Shown here piece by piece: positions 17,288 through 26,054 of a DNA stretch of 46,148 nucleotides (positions within the stretch are counted from its first letter, which is position 1; the number at the start of each line of letters is the position of its first letter). The stretch comes from Flammeovirgaceae bacterium UBA976. GTDB lineage: Bacteria; Bacteroidota; Bacteroidia; Cytophagales; Cyclobacteriaceae. The position numbers and the translations under genes are program-made. Below the pieces are notes generated by a model. The model made no database searches. It was not told where the DNA came from and saw nothing but the letters and a program-made list of their open reading frames with translations. The stretch covers positions 1 through 46,148 of the forward strand of contig DBBU01000061.1 in the NCBI GenBank assembly GCA_002292365.1, in the 5' to 3' direction.

Positions 17288-18988
17288 ATGAAATTCTTTT
17301 TTCGATACATCACTCTGTTTGTTTCTTTTTCATCAATAGCCCAAACCTTTACCAATCCCATTTTATCTGGGGCATATCCCGACCCTTCTATTTGTGAGGT
17401 AGAGGGGAATTTTTATTTAGTCAACTCTTCCTTTGAATATTTTCCTGGGTTGCCCATTCACAAGAGCAAGGACTTGGTGAATTGGGAGTTGATAGGTTAT
17501 GGACTAGATAGAGAGGACCAATGCAATGGAACCAACAATCTGGTGGACGTGCAAAGTAATGGGGGCATTCATGCGCCCACCATACGTTATCATGAAGGTA
17601 TTTTTTATATCATCACGACCAATATTTATAGCCCTGTGAAGGGGCCTACGCAGTTCATTAACTTTATCATCACCGCTGAAGATCCTGCGGGTTCATGGTC
17701 CGAACCTCACATCATTGAGGGGGCACCGGGTATAGATCCTGATTTATTTTTTGATGATGATGGGAAGGTATGGTTTGTCGGTACCCATGATAAAGGGGAT
17801 AAGAATGCTAATGGCATAGGTGAACTATGGGTACAGGAATTGGATCTTACCAAATGGCAACTTAAAGGTGAAAGAACCTCCGTTTGGACAGGGGCGTGTG
17901 GAGGCTGTTGTTTGGAAGGGCCTCATATGTACAAAAGAGAGGGGACTTATTACCTGATGGCCGCAGAGGGAGGAACTTCTTTCAATCATGCGGTAATGAT
18001 TGCTGCTAGTGATAAAATTACTGGGCCTTATGATTCCAATCCTAGAAATCCGATTCTTACCTCAAGACATTTGTCTAAGGACAATTGGGTACATAGCACG
18101 GGGCATGCCGATTTGGTTAATGTTCCCGATGGACGATGGTTCATGGTCGCTTTGGGTAAGCGAGGGGATGAGCAACGAGAATCTAATATGGGTAGAGAGA
18201 CCCATTTGATTCCTATTTCATGGGAAAAAGCAATAGTCCGATGGCAACAAGTAAGCGATAATGAATGGGCCCCCGTTACTTATGATTTTCCCGTTGGAGC
18301 ACCTCAAACGGGTAAGGTGGAGCGTATTAATCCCATGCCTTTTATGCAAACCCGCCAATATCAGAAGGATGCCTTCAATGACAATTTTGATGAATCTAAA
18401 TTAAATTTAGAGTGGAATTTTAGAAGGGTACCCCAAGTTAATACCTTTTCATTAGCTGCGCGATCGGGGCATTTAAGGTTATATGCCAAGCCAGAGGTCA
18501 TTGAAAATAGGGTACAGGCTAGTTTGATGGGTTTTAGACAGCGGGAAAGCGATTTTGAATATACTGCTAGCATCTACTATCAACCTAAAAAAGAAGGCGA
18601 AGAGGCTGGCATGAGCCTTTTTCAAAAAGATAATAATTATATCAATTTTACCTTAATCAAAGAACAAGGCTTGATGGTGCTCAAGGTAATATTAAAAGAT
18701 CCTAAAGAGGAACCAAAAATCTTGAGGCAAGAAATTTTATCCAATTATGAGGGGGAGATTATGTTAAAAGTGATTTCAAAAGATCATCAATATCAATATC
18801 AATATTCTCTTGATCAAGGTCGGGAGTACATTACATTGATGAGTTCAAAGGGAGATTTAATTTTAAGCCATCGAACGGGCTCATATACCGGTGCTTATTT
18901 AGGCTTGTATGCTACAGGTAATGGTAAGAGTACCAAAGCTTTTATGGATGTAGACTGGGTCTTTTATCAGGGATTCCCTAGATCTTAA
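17288..18988 (+). CDS. GH43 family beta-xylosidase / alpha-L-arabinofuranosidase
   Basis: 566 residues from ATG 17288, which gives a signal peptide (...LFVSFSSIAQ) and leaves 26 bp after the previous stop. The five-blade propeller of GH43 covers residues about 20-320. The three acidic residues are visible: Asp32 in YPDPSI (base), Asp150 in GIDPDLFFDDDG (pKa modulator) and Glu210 in LEGPHMYK (acid). A C-terminal beta-sandwich of the GH43_C2 type (about 365-560; FNDNFDESKLNLEWNFRR) completes the usual architecture of the about 550-residue members. It would remove terminal xylose or arabinose. As the last gene of the fecR-susCD operon it implies that pentose is part of the imported glycan. Family call firm, exact specificity open. 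Confidence 0.93.
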   Translation: MKFFFRYITLFVSFSSIAQTFTNPILSGAYPDPSICEVEGNFYLVNSSFEYFPGLPIHKSKDLVNWELIGYGLDREDQCNGTNNLVDVQSNGGIHAPTIRYHEGIFYIITTNIYSPVKGPTQFINFIITAEDPAGSWSEPHIIEGAPGIDPDLFFDDDGKVWFVGTHDKGDKNANGIGELWVQELDLTKWQLKGERTSVWTGACGGCCLEGPHMYKREGTYYLMAAEGGTSFNHAVMIAASDKITGPYDSNPRNPILTSRHLSKDNWVHSTGHADLVNVPDGRWFMVALGKRGDEQRESNMGRETHLIPISWEKAIVRWQQVSDNEWAPVTYDFPVGAPQTGKVERINPMPFMQTRQYQKDAFNDNFDESKLNLEWNFRRVPQVNTFSLAARSGHLRLYAKPEVIENRVQASLMGFRQRESDFEYTASIYYQPKKEGEEAGMSLFQKDNNYINFTLIKEQGLMVLKVILKDPKEEPKILRQEILSNYEGEIMLKVISKDHQYQYQYSLDQGREYITLMSSKGDLILSHRTGSYTGAYLGLYATGNGKSTKAFMDVDWVFYQGFPRS

Positions 18989-19143
18989 CTTTCTTTAACA
19001 ATTAAATCTCGCCACCTGACCTTCTGCGACCTTGTTTTCTTTTAAAGTATCCCTCGATATTTTAAATTTGAATTTCATTGGGGACATGTTAAAAATATTC
19101 ATTTGATACTTTTTATTTTCCTAGTGCTACATTTGTCGTCGGT

Positions 19144-20577
19144 ATGAATATGGTTAAAGTTATATTATTAAGTTTTTTGGGCTTGATGGGGCTTTCATCA
19201 ACTGCTTACAGCCAAGAGGTGACCGTAAGATTGGGCCCTGATCAATTTGCCATCAATCAACTTTGGACCATTACTATTACGGTGCAAAACGAACGCTTGC
19301 GCAATTACAGCAACTTCCCCGAAATTCAAGGGTTGGTGAAAAGGGGGACTTCTTCTTCCTCTTCAACAAATTATGTCAATGGTCAAATGAGCTCATCTCA
19401 AAGTATCATCCAGAATTATCAAGCCACAAGTGAGGGGAGCGTAGTCGTTCCTGATTTTGATATAACAATAAACAATCAGTCATTTTCAGTGAAGGGTAAA
19501 AGCATAACAGTGACCGCTCCTGCTCAACAGCGTCGTTCCAATTTTCAAGACCCATTTCAAGATTTTTTCCAACAAAAAGCACCATCTGAATTTATAGAAG
19601 TTGAAGCGGATGCTTTTCTAGCTTTAACTACGGACAAAAATGAAATTTACTTAGGGGAAGGAATTACCACTACCTTGGCTTTTTACGTAGCGGCCTCTAA
19701 TCGCGCCGACATGAAATTTTATGATTTGGGTGCCCAAATAACAGAAATTATCAAGAAAATAAAACCGGAAAATTCTTGGGAGGAGAATTTCAATATAGAC
19801 AACATCAATGGGGAATCTATTAAGATAAAAGGTGTTCAATACACGCAGTATAAAATCTATCAGGCCACTTATTTTCCATTGAATTTAGAGCCTATTACGT
19901 TCCCAAGCGTTGGCCTGAAATTAATTAAATATAACAAAGTCAAAAATCCTTCTTTTTTCGGTAGGAATCGCCAAGAAAATTATCAAACCTTTTACAGTAA
20001 ACCGAAGACCGTGAAAATAAAAGAGTTACCACCACACCCTCTAAAAGACCGCGTTAACGTTGGCTCCTACAAATTGAAAGAATCCATCAGTAATGAAAAA
20101 ATAACTACCGGACAAAGTTTTAACTATTCCTTTGAAATAGGAGGAGTTGGTAATATCAGCGCCTTAAATATGCCCAGTATAGACCCAAATGAATGGTTTG
20201 AGTTTTATGAACCCAATACTGTTCAAAATATTCGTAGATCTTCGAATCGTGTAACAGGGAGTAAAAAGTTTGATTATTTTGGAATTCCCAATGAACCAGG
20301 CGCCTATGACTTAGGAGATTTTATTCAATGGGTTTTTTTTGATCCCGTTCAAGAAAAATATGATACGCTAAGGTCAGAGATACAAATACAAGTACAAGGA
20401 GAGAGTAGAAAGAACGAATACATTTCTTCAAATGATTTAGGCTCGTTTTATGATAGGATCGAATTCGAGGACAATGAGTTAGTTTCAATTAAATCTGGGA
20501 TGGGCTATCAAATCATTATCAACCTATTTATATTCGCTATATTGGTAGGAGGTATCATTTTATTCTTTAAAAAATAA
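19144..20577 (+). CDS. batD: BatD-family protein (aerotolerance-type), membrane-anchored
   Basis: 477 residues with a cleavable signal ([18 protein letters not shown]), long beta-rich periplasmic domains typical of BatD ([24 protein letters not shown], then [48 protein letters not shown]) and one C-terminal membrane anchor ([18 protein letters not shown]). BatD normally works with the VWA proteins BatA/BatB and a MoxR ATPase in envelope stress tolerance, but none of these is encoded here. Its stop overlaps the aroC start by one base (TAATG), so the two are probably co-transcribed. ATG 19150 is an alternative start. The family match is clear; the role is poorly known. Confidence 0.85.
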   Translation: MNMVKVILLSFLGLMGLSSTAYSQEVTVRLGPDQFAINQLWTITITVQNERLRNYSNFPEIQGLVKRGTSSSSSTNYVNGQMSSSQSIIQNYQATSEGSVVVPDFDITINNQSFSVKGKSITVTAPAQQRRSNFQDPFQDFFQQKAPSEFIEVEADAFLALTTDKNEIYLGEGITTTLAFYVAASNRADMKFYDLGAQITEIIKKIKPENSWEENFNIDNINGESIKIKGVQYTQYKIYQATYFPLNLEPITFPSVGLKLIKYNKVKNPSFFGRNRQENYQTFYSKPKTVKIKELPPHPLKDRVNVGSYKLKESISNEKITTGQSFNYSFEIGGVGNISALNMPSIDPNEWFEFYEPNTVQNIRRSSNRVTGSKKFDYFGIPNEPGAYDLGDFIQWVFFDPVQEKYDTLRSEIQIQVQGESRKNEYISSNDLGSFYDRIEFEDNELVSIKSGMGYQIIINLFIFAILVGGIILFFKK

Positions 20578-21662
20578 TGGGAAGTTCTTTCGGAAAAATA
20601 TTTAAAATTAGCACTTTTGGCGAATCCCATGGACCAGCTATTGGTGTCAATATTGAAGGTTTACCCGCGGGGATCCATCTTGATGTGGATCAGATTCAAT
20701 TTGAATTGAGTAGAAGAAAGCCTGGCCAATCTAGGATCACTACACAAAGAAAAGAAGCCGATGAGATCGAGATTTTGTCAGGCGTTTTTGAAGGTGTGAC
20801 TACAGGGACACCTATGGCTATGGTGATTAGGAATAAAGATCAAAAAAGCAAAGATTATACTCATATCGCTAATCAGTTCAGGCCTAGCCATGCTGATTAT
20901 ACCTCTCAAGAAAAATATGGGGTACGCGATTATCGCGGAGGGGGCAGAAGTTCAGCGCGTGAAACAGCGACTCGTGTGGCTGCTGGTGCGGTCGCTAAGC
21001 AGTTTATAGCACAGGCCTTTGGCGGTGAATTTTATGCTTATGTTTCTCAGGTGGGATCATTAAAATTAGAAAAAGAATATGTAGACTTAGATCTTGATCG
21101 GATTGATGACCACGCAGTGCGTTGCCCTGATCCTGAAATGGCAGATAAGATGTTTAAGCTAATCGACCAAGTACGCAAAGAACAAGATACTATCGGAGGG
21201 GTAGTCACTGGTGTAATAAAAAACATTCCCATAGGACTTGGAGAGCCTGTTTTTGACAAGTTACATGCCACCCTAGGCAAGGCCATGTTGAGCATTAATG
21301 CCGTGAAGGGTTTCGAGTATGGTAGTGGATTTGAGGGAATTAAAATGAAAGGATCAGCACACAATGATGCCTTTTACAAAGAGGGAAATCGAGTGCGTAC
21401 GCGAACCAATAAATCTGGGGGTATTCAAGGAGGAATTTCCAATGGCGAAGATATTTATTTCAATGTAGCCTTTAAGCCGGTAGCGACCATTATGCAGGAC
21501 CAAGAAAGTGTAGACAAGGATGGAAATACCGCTATAGTGTCAGGTAAAGGACGGCATGATCCTTGTGTGGTGCCACGGGCGGTACCCATTGTAGAAGCGA
21601 TGTCGGCACTGGTGATAGCAGATTTCTATCTTATCTGTAGAACTAATAAACTAACCCATTAA
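20577..21662 (+). CDS. aroC: Chorismate synthase
   Basis: 361 residues, normal for the family. It makes chorismate from 5-enolpyruvylshikimate-3-phosphate with reduced FMN, the last step of the shikimate pathway. Signatures: [10 protein letters not shown] near the N-terminus, [24 protein letters not shown] in the middle (given here as its key blocks [14 protein letters not shown] and RVAAGA), [13 protein letters not shown], and the C-terminal [17 protein letters not shown]. It is translationally coupled to the BatD-like gene upstream and 2 bp from a symporter gene downstream. No other aromatic-pathway genes are present. Confidence 0.98.
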   Translation: MGSSFGKIFKISTFGESHGPAIGVNIEGLPAGIHLDVDQIQFELSRRKPGQSRITTQRKEADEIEILSGVFEGVTTGTPMAMVIRNKDQKSKDYTHIANQFRPSHADYTSQEKYGVRDYRGGGRSSARETATRVAAGAVAKQFIAQAFGGEFYAYVSQVGSLKLEKEYVDLDLDRIDDHAVRCPDPEMADKMFKLIDQVRKEQDTIGGVVTGVIKNIPIGLGEPVFDKLHATLGKAMLSINAVKGFEYGSGFEGIKMKGSAHNDAFYKEGNRVRTRTNKSGGIQGGISNGEDIYFNVAFKPVATIMQDQESVDKDGNTAIVSGKGRHDPCVVPRAVPIVEAMSALVIADFYLICRTNKLTH

Positions 21663-21664
21663 TC

Positions 21665-23074
21665 ATGAAAAAATTACCCATTCATGTTAAAATAGTCATA
21701 GGTTTAGTACTAGGAATTGTTTGGGCCTTTCTATCAAGCTTCATGGGATGGAATGAATTTACCATTCGTTGGATTGATCCTTTTGGTATGATCTTTATTC
21801 GACTTTTGAAATTCATTGCGGTGCCTTTGGTATTATTTTCGATCATTGGGGGTGTCTCTGGACTGAGAGATGTCTCTAAATTAGGACGCTTAGGATTGAA
21901 AACCTTGTTGGCCTATATGACTACTACTTTATTGGCCGTGGGTATTGGATTGACCTTGGTAAATATTGTCAAGCCAGGTACAAACATAGATGACGAGCAA
22001 CGCATCAAGAATAGACTTTCTTATGAGGTTTGGCTGCAAGAGAATAATATTGGTGCTACCCAGGATGGCTTAAATTTTCTATCTGATCCTAAATACGCGG
22101 CTTATCTTTCAGAGGAGCAAGCGGCTGAGCAAGTCACGTCATCAAAGCTAGATTTGGAAAAGAAAATGAAGACCGTAGCGGTTCAAAAGGAAAGTTCTCC
22201 CTTAAAGTTTATTGTAGAGATGGTACCTGACAATATTTTTGCCTCATTGTCAGGAAATGGATTGATGCTTCAGGTAATTTTCTTTGCCATTTTTTTTGGA
22301 ATAACTCTGGTCCTTATCCCAGAGGAAGCCTCTGCACCTATCATTAATTTGGTAAGTGGAATGAATTCGATTTTTTTAAAAATGGTGGATGTGGTCATGA
22401 AGGCGGCACCTTTTTTTGTTTTTTGCCTTTTGGCGGGTGTGGTGGCAAAAATGGCAGATTCACCCCAAGAAGTATTTGAGATTTTTATAGGTCTGGGATC
22501 TTATTCGCTTACTTTGTTCAGCGGATTGTTTTTATTAACCTTTCTGGTTTATCCCTTGATTGTAAAATCATTGGTTTCTAAAATGAGTTTTAAAGATTTT
22601 TTTAAGAACATCAGTCCGGCACAATTCTTAGCTTTTTCTACTAGTTCTAGTGCCGCTACCCTACCTGTTACGATGGAATGCGTCGAAGAAAATGTCGGTG
22701 TACCTAAGTCTATTTCAAGCTTTGTTTTGCCCATTGGAGCAACGGTAAATATGGATGGAACTTCCATGTTTGAGGGGGTCGCTGTTGTGTTTTTAGCACA
22801 ACTCCATTTTATTGACCTGACCATAGCTCAGCAGCTCACCATTGTATTTACTGCTGCTGCAGCATCTATTGGTTCAGCAGCAGTACCGAGTGCCGGGTTG
22901 ATCATGATGATCATGGTATTACAATCTGTTGGATTAAATCCGGCATGGGTGGCTATCATATTTCCAGTAGATCGTATTTTAGATATGTGTAGAACGGTTG
23001 TGAATGTGACGGGTGACATGGTCGTATCAACCCTGATCGCAAAGTCTGAAGGGGAGTTAGAAAAATATAGCTGA
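21665..23074 (+). CDS. Dicarboxylate/amino acid:cation symporter (DAACS family)
   Basis: 469-residue inner-membrane transporter that takes up glutamate, aspartate or C4-dicarboxylates with Na+ or H+. The family signatures are intact: the serine-rich hairpin (AFSTSSSAATLPVT), the NMDGT motif for cation binding (VNMDGTSMFEG), and the second hairpin (GSAAVPSAGLIMM). The end (PVDRILDMCRTVVNVTGD) carries the substrate-binding Asp and Arg. About eight membrane helices are visible, plus a hydrophilic loop at about 105-170 (TNIDDEQRIKN... EKKMKTV) that is longer than in GltPh-type proteins. It begins 2 bp after aroC. Exact substrate unknown. Confidence 0.93.
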   Translation: MKKLPIHVKIVIGLVLGIVWAFLSSFMGWNEFTIRWIDPFGMIFIRLLKFIAVPLVLFSIIGGVSGLRDVSKLGRLGLKTLLAYMTTTLLAVGIGLTLVNIVKPGTNIDDEQRIKNRLSYEVWLQENNIGATQDGLNFLSDPKYAAYLSEEQAAEQVTSSKLDLEKKMKTVAVQKESSPLKFIVEMVPDNIFASLSGNGLMLQVIFFAIFFGITLVLIPEEASAPIINLVSGMNSIFLKMVDVVMKAAPFFVFCLLAGVVAKMADSPQEVFEIFIGLGSYSLTLFSGLFLLTFLVYPLIVKSLVSKMSFKDFFKNISPAQFLAFSTSSSAATLPVTMECVEENVGVPKSISSFVLPIGATVNMDGTSMFEGVAVVFLAQLHFIDLTIAQQLTIVFTAAAASIGSAAVPSAGLIMMIMVLQSVGLNPAWVAIIFPVDRILDMCRTVVNVTGDMVVSTLIAKSEGELEKYS

Positions 23075-23104
23075 GGCCTACCTTTTTGAAAGGAATTGTT
23101 CATT

Positions 23105-23138
23105 TTGCCAATTATTCAGTCAATGAGGTTTATTTTTG
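23105..23138 (+). promoter_or_regulatory. Bacteroidota-type promoter upstream of the Nfu gene
   Basis: TTG at 23105-23107 and TATTTTTG at 23131-23138 match the -33 and -7 elements (TTG-N17-23-TAnnTTTG), with a 23-base spacer. Transcription would start near 23145, just before the nfu ATG at 23157. The spacer is at the long end of the allowed range. Confidence 0.45.
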
Positions 23139-23156
23139 TATTCTAAAGTTAAAAAA

Positions 23157-23741
23157 ATGTCTGAATCTGTAAAAACACCTATAAATATTTATACTGAGGC
23201 CAATCCGAATCCTAACTCATTAAAGTTTGTGGCCAATTTTATGCTCATGCCCGAGGGAGTGAGTAGAGATTTTCCAGATATAAAAAGTGCAGAAGAAGCG
23301 CCTTTGGCGATCAAACTTTTTGAAAAATCCTATGTGAAGCGTGTTTTTTATATGAGTAATTTCATTACCGTTACCAAAGATGATGAAGCAGACTGGTATG
23401 AAATCAAAGGCGAGGTGCTTACCATTATCAAATCCCATTTAGAAGCAGGGTTACAAATTTTGACGGAAAAAGAGGTCAAAGAGGATCATCATGTAGCAGC
23501 ATCGGATACTGATCTAGAAGTAAAAATTAAAGGAATATTGGATGAGTACATTCGGCCTGCCGTCGAGATGGATGGGGGTGCAATTACCTTTGATTCATTT
23601 TCTGAGGGGAAGGTAAAAGTACTGTTACAAGGGTCATGTTCTGGTTGTCCAAGCTCTACATTAACACTAAAATCAGGGATAGAAAATTTGCTGAAGCGGA
23701 TGGTTCCTGAAGTAGAAGAAGTAGAGGCTTTAGGCGTATAG
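23157..23741 (+). CDS. Nfu-type iron-sulfur cluster scaffold (Nfu_N + NifU C-terminal domain)
   Basis: 194 residues from ATG 23157; a TTG at 23136 is possible but lies inside the predicted -7 element. Residues about 5-95 (IYTEANPNPNSLKFVANFMLMPEG...FFMSNFITVTK-like) are the Nfu N-terminal domain, and residues about 115-190 are the NifU C-terminal domain with the cluster-binding CSGC motif in LQGSCSGCPSSTLTLKSGIE. Such proteins assemble or carry 4Fe-4S clusters to target enzymes in the cytoplasm. Length and order match bacterial and mitochondrial Nfu. It is monocistronic or first in line, with its own promoter candidate. Confidence 0.93.
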   Translation: MSESVKTPINIYTEANPNPNSLKFVANFMLMPEGVSRDFPDIKSAEEAPLAIKLFEKSYVKRVFYMSNFITVTKDDEADWYEIKGEVLTIIKSHLEAGLQILTEKEVKEDHHVAASDTDLEVKIKGILDEYIRPAVEMDGGAITFDSFSEGKVKVLLQGSCSGCPSSTLTLKSGIENLLKRMVPEVEEVEALGV

Positions 23742-23843
23742 TTAAGTCGTGATAGGGTGACGGAATTTAAAGTTGACCAATCTAAATACATACATTTAAT
23801 AGCTTAGACTTATATTTAAGCAAATCTTTTTAACTTTTTACGT

Positions 23844-25412
23844 TTGTCTGATTCCAGGAAATTTGAGTTAGTGCTGAGTCCTGAGATCGCTCTAGATGAT
23901 CAAAATTTACGTGCTTTTTTGAAAGGTAAGCGTTGGCTCAGTGATGAACAGTATTTTTTGGTGGATCGTCGCTCTATTGATGCCCGAAGGTTAAAAGTAA
24001 AAGTCAATATCAGCTTAACGATTTCAGCGATTCCTTTGCGTCATGAATTTGTTGAGTACCAACCGGCGACCAAAACGGTTGAAAATGCACCAAAAGTCAT
24101 TATCGTGGGCGCCGGTCCTGCTGGTCTTTTTGCAGCTTTAAAAGCCATTTCCTTAGGGTTTCAACCTGTAGTCATTGAACGGGGCAAAGATGTGAGAGGA
24201 CGTCGACGTGATCTTGCTGATGTCAACAAGAAAGGAATTGTAAATCCTGAGAGTAATTATTGTTTTGGTGAAGGAGGGGCAGGGACGTATTCGGATGGTA
24301 AACTGTATACCCGAGCCACCAAGCGAGGTAACGTGCGCCGTATATTCGAGATACTGGTAGCACATGGTGCTCCTGAGGATATTCTGTTTGAGGCACATCC
24401 GCATATTGGAACGAATAGGCTCCCAAAAATTGTTACCGCAATCCGTGAAACTATTGAAGCCTTGGGAGGAACGATTCACTTTAATACCCGAGTGGACCAG
24501 TTTATTATCGAAGATAGATCGATGGCGGGGGTGGTTACCCAAGAAGGACAATTGCATCGGGGAGTAGGCGTGATCTTAGCCACGGGCCATTCAGCCAGAG
24601 ATATTTTTAATCTATGTGTAGATCAGGCTATTAAGATAGAGTCTAAACCTTTTGCTTTGGGCGTACGGGTAGAACATCCACAGGAACAAATAGATCAGAT
24701 TCAATACCACTCCAATGAGCGAGGGTTTTTGCCTGCAGCCAGCTATTCAATGGTATATCAGTCCAAATTGGCAGGCAAAGAAAGAGGAGTATTTTCATTT
24801 TGTATGTGTCCTGGTGGATTCATAGTTCCAGCTGCTACCTCCCCCGATGAGATTGTAGTAAATGGGATGAGTCCATCGAGAAGAGACAGTAAATATGCTA
24901 ATTCAGGTATTGTGGTGGCTATTGAAGACCAAGATTTAAAGAATTTTGATTATTTTGGGCCTTTGGCGGGGATGGAGTTTCAAGCCAGTATTGAAAAAAG
25001 AGCGTGGCAATCTGTAAGTAAGGGCCAAGTAGCACCAGCACAAAGGTTAGAGGATTTCATTCGACGGACTCATTCTCCCTCATTAAATGCATCTTCTTAC
25101 CAACCAGGTTTGGAATCAGTAGATATGAGCACGATTTTACCTAAATTTATTACTGAGCGCCTGAAACAGGGATTTCGTTCCTTTGGGCGAAAAATGCAGG
25201 GATACTTAACCAACGAAGCTCAAATTATTGGTATTGAGAGCAGAACCTCTTCTCCGGTACGTATCCCCCGAGATAAAATGACATGTGAGCACCAAGAGGT
25301 CAAAAGATTATTTCCATGTGGTGAGGGGGCTGGATATGCGGGAGGTATTGTGTCTGCCGCGATGGACGGTGAACGATGTATGGACCGTTTGGCTCAATTA
25401 TACCCCAAATAG
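23844..25412 (+). CDS. FAD-dependent dehydrogenase, COG2509 type
   Basis: 522 residues. An ADP-binding fold begins at about residue 85 (VIIVGAGPAGLFAALKA, a classic GxGxxG), followed by IERGKDVRGRRRD, FGEGGAGTYSDGKLYTR and ATGHSARD. The C-terminal FAD contact is PCGEGAGYAGGIVSAAMDG. These are hallmarks of the COG2509 uncharacterised dehydrogenases; residues 1-80 form the usual extra N-terminal domain. The cytoplasmic substrate is unknown. The start is TTG 23844: the frame is closed by a stop at 23817, and no ATG occurs before the FAD fold. The sequence overlapping that TTG (TACGTTTG) resembles a -7 element but cannot serve this gene. Confidence 0.9.
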   Translation: MSDSRKFELVLSPEIALDDQNLRAFLKGKRWLSDEQYFLVDRRSIDARRLKVKVNISLTISAIPLRHEFVEYQPATKTVENAPKVIIVGAGPAGLFAALKAISLGFQPVVIERGKDVRGRRRDLADVNKKGIVNPESNYCFGEGGAGTYSDGKLYTRATKRGNVRRIFEILVAHGAPEDILFEAHPHIGTNRLPKIVTAIRETIEALGGTIHFNTRVDQFIIEDRSMAGVVTQEGQLHRGVGVILATGHSARDIFNLCVDQAIKIESKPFALGVRVEHPQEQIDQIQYHSNERGFLPAASYSMVYQSKLAGKERGVFSFCMCPGGFIVPAATSPDEIVVNGMSPSRRDSKYANSGIVVAIEDQDLKNFDYFGPLAGMEFQASIEKRAWQSVSKGQVAPAQRLEDFIRRTHSPSLNASSYQPGLESVDMSTILPKFITERLKQGFRSFGRKMQGYLTNEAQIIGIESRTSSPVRIPRDKMTCEHQEVKRLFPCGEGAGYAGGIVSAAMDGERCMDRLAQLYPK

Positions 25413-25439
25413 CCTCACTAAATACTTTCTTACGTTCCA

Positions 25440-25940
25440 TACCTTAAGCCCATGGTGGACTCCTTATATGCCTTTACGACCATATTCGGTTACTTGTATA
25501 TGTTTATCTTGAATTGTTCGAAATAATTGTTAGGCCGTCCGAAGTTACCTTGAGGATAGATTTCCATAAATTTTTTGACAGACAGGATCGTGCTTTCTCA
25601 TGCGTTATAATATATGGGTTCATGATCCTGCAAATAATTTCTATCATAATTAAATCCTTACGAACTTTCCAACTCAGAGTTCCTAGACAAGGCAATTATG
25701 CGCTTGATACCGGTCACCAAGAGTTGACTACCAGATGGAGCCAGTTCAATTTATTTTCAAAAAATCATCAGATCCTTTATCGCCTTTGAAGCTCTGTTCA
25801 GGGAAGATATTCTCTCATCCTCTAGGTGACTTTTCTGTAACCGTATTCTATGTACACGGAAATGTGACATTTCACAGAAGGTTAGGTATTTATTTCCTTT
25901 TTTATCGAAATTTTCATGGATACGAACATACGGCCTGATA
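25440..25940 (-). pseudogene. Possible decayed gene of unknown identity
   Basis: In one continuous minus-strand frame the translation contains protein-like pieces such as HENFDKKGNKYLTFCEMSHF, SHLEDERISSLNRASKAIKD, IELAPSGSQLLVTGIKRIIA and KFMEIYPQGNFGRPNNYFEQ. They are separated by stops (TGA, TAA, TAA, TGA, TAA, TAA). The first piece runs about 64 codons without a stop. The balanced amino-acid composition in a single frame suggests a former gene, but I recognise no family, and chance open stretches cannot be excluded. No start or signal is visible. Confidence 0.25.
25583..25630. repeat. Imperfect inverted repeat in the gene-free region
   Basis: CAGGATCGTG (25583-25592) and CATGATCCTG (25621-25630) pair over ten positions, with one pair that would be a G-U wobble in RNA. 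They enclose a 28-base loop. There is no T-run next to it, so it is not an obvious terminator. Its function is unknown. Confidence 0.3.
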
Positions 25941-26054
25941 ATGATTTATAAATGATAAAGATCTTTTAAACTTCAATGGGAACCCATCAATTTCAAGTAT
26001 TCGATGATGATTGAAAAAAAACTAAAACATCCGACTGATTCAAGGATTCATTGA

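Larger units (their letters stand above)
25413..26054. other. 642-bp stretch without an intact gene
   Basis: It lies between the stops of the convergent FAD dehydrogenase (+) and the FAD/Fe-S oxidoreductase (-). The short open frames here, for example 25514-25789 on plus and 25504-25695 on minus, have no recognisable motif. One minus-strand frame, about 25940 down to 25440, reads as protein-like for several stretches but is broken by six stops; see the pseudogene entry. An imperfect hairpin lies at 25583-25630 and a 14-bp palindrome at 25863-25876. No tRNA or known RNA motif was recognised. Confidence 0.7.

Noticed and set aside
19063..19135. TAAATTTG and TACATTTG as promoters for the BatD-like gene
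   Set aside because: No TTG lies 17-23 bases upstream of either, and the second would leave almost no leader.
25514..25789. 91-codon plus-strand open frame as a gene
   Set aside because: No recognisable motif, no signal, and it overlaps a better minus-strand protein-like frame; probably chance.
25863..25876. TGTGA-N4-TCACA as a CRP site
   Set aside because: The CRP spacing is six bases, and no regulated gene lies nearby.
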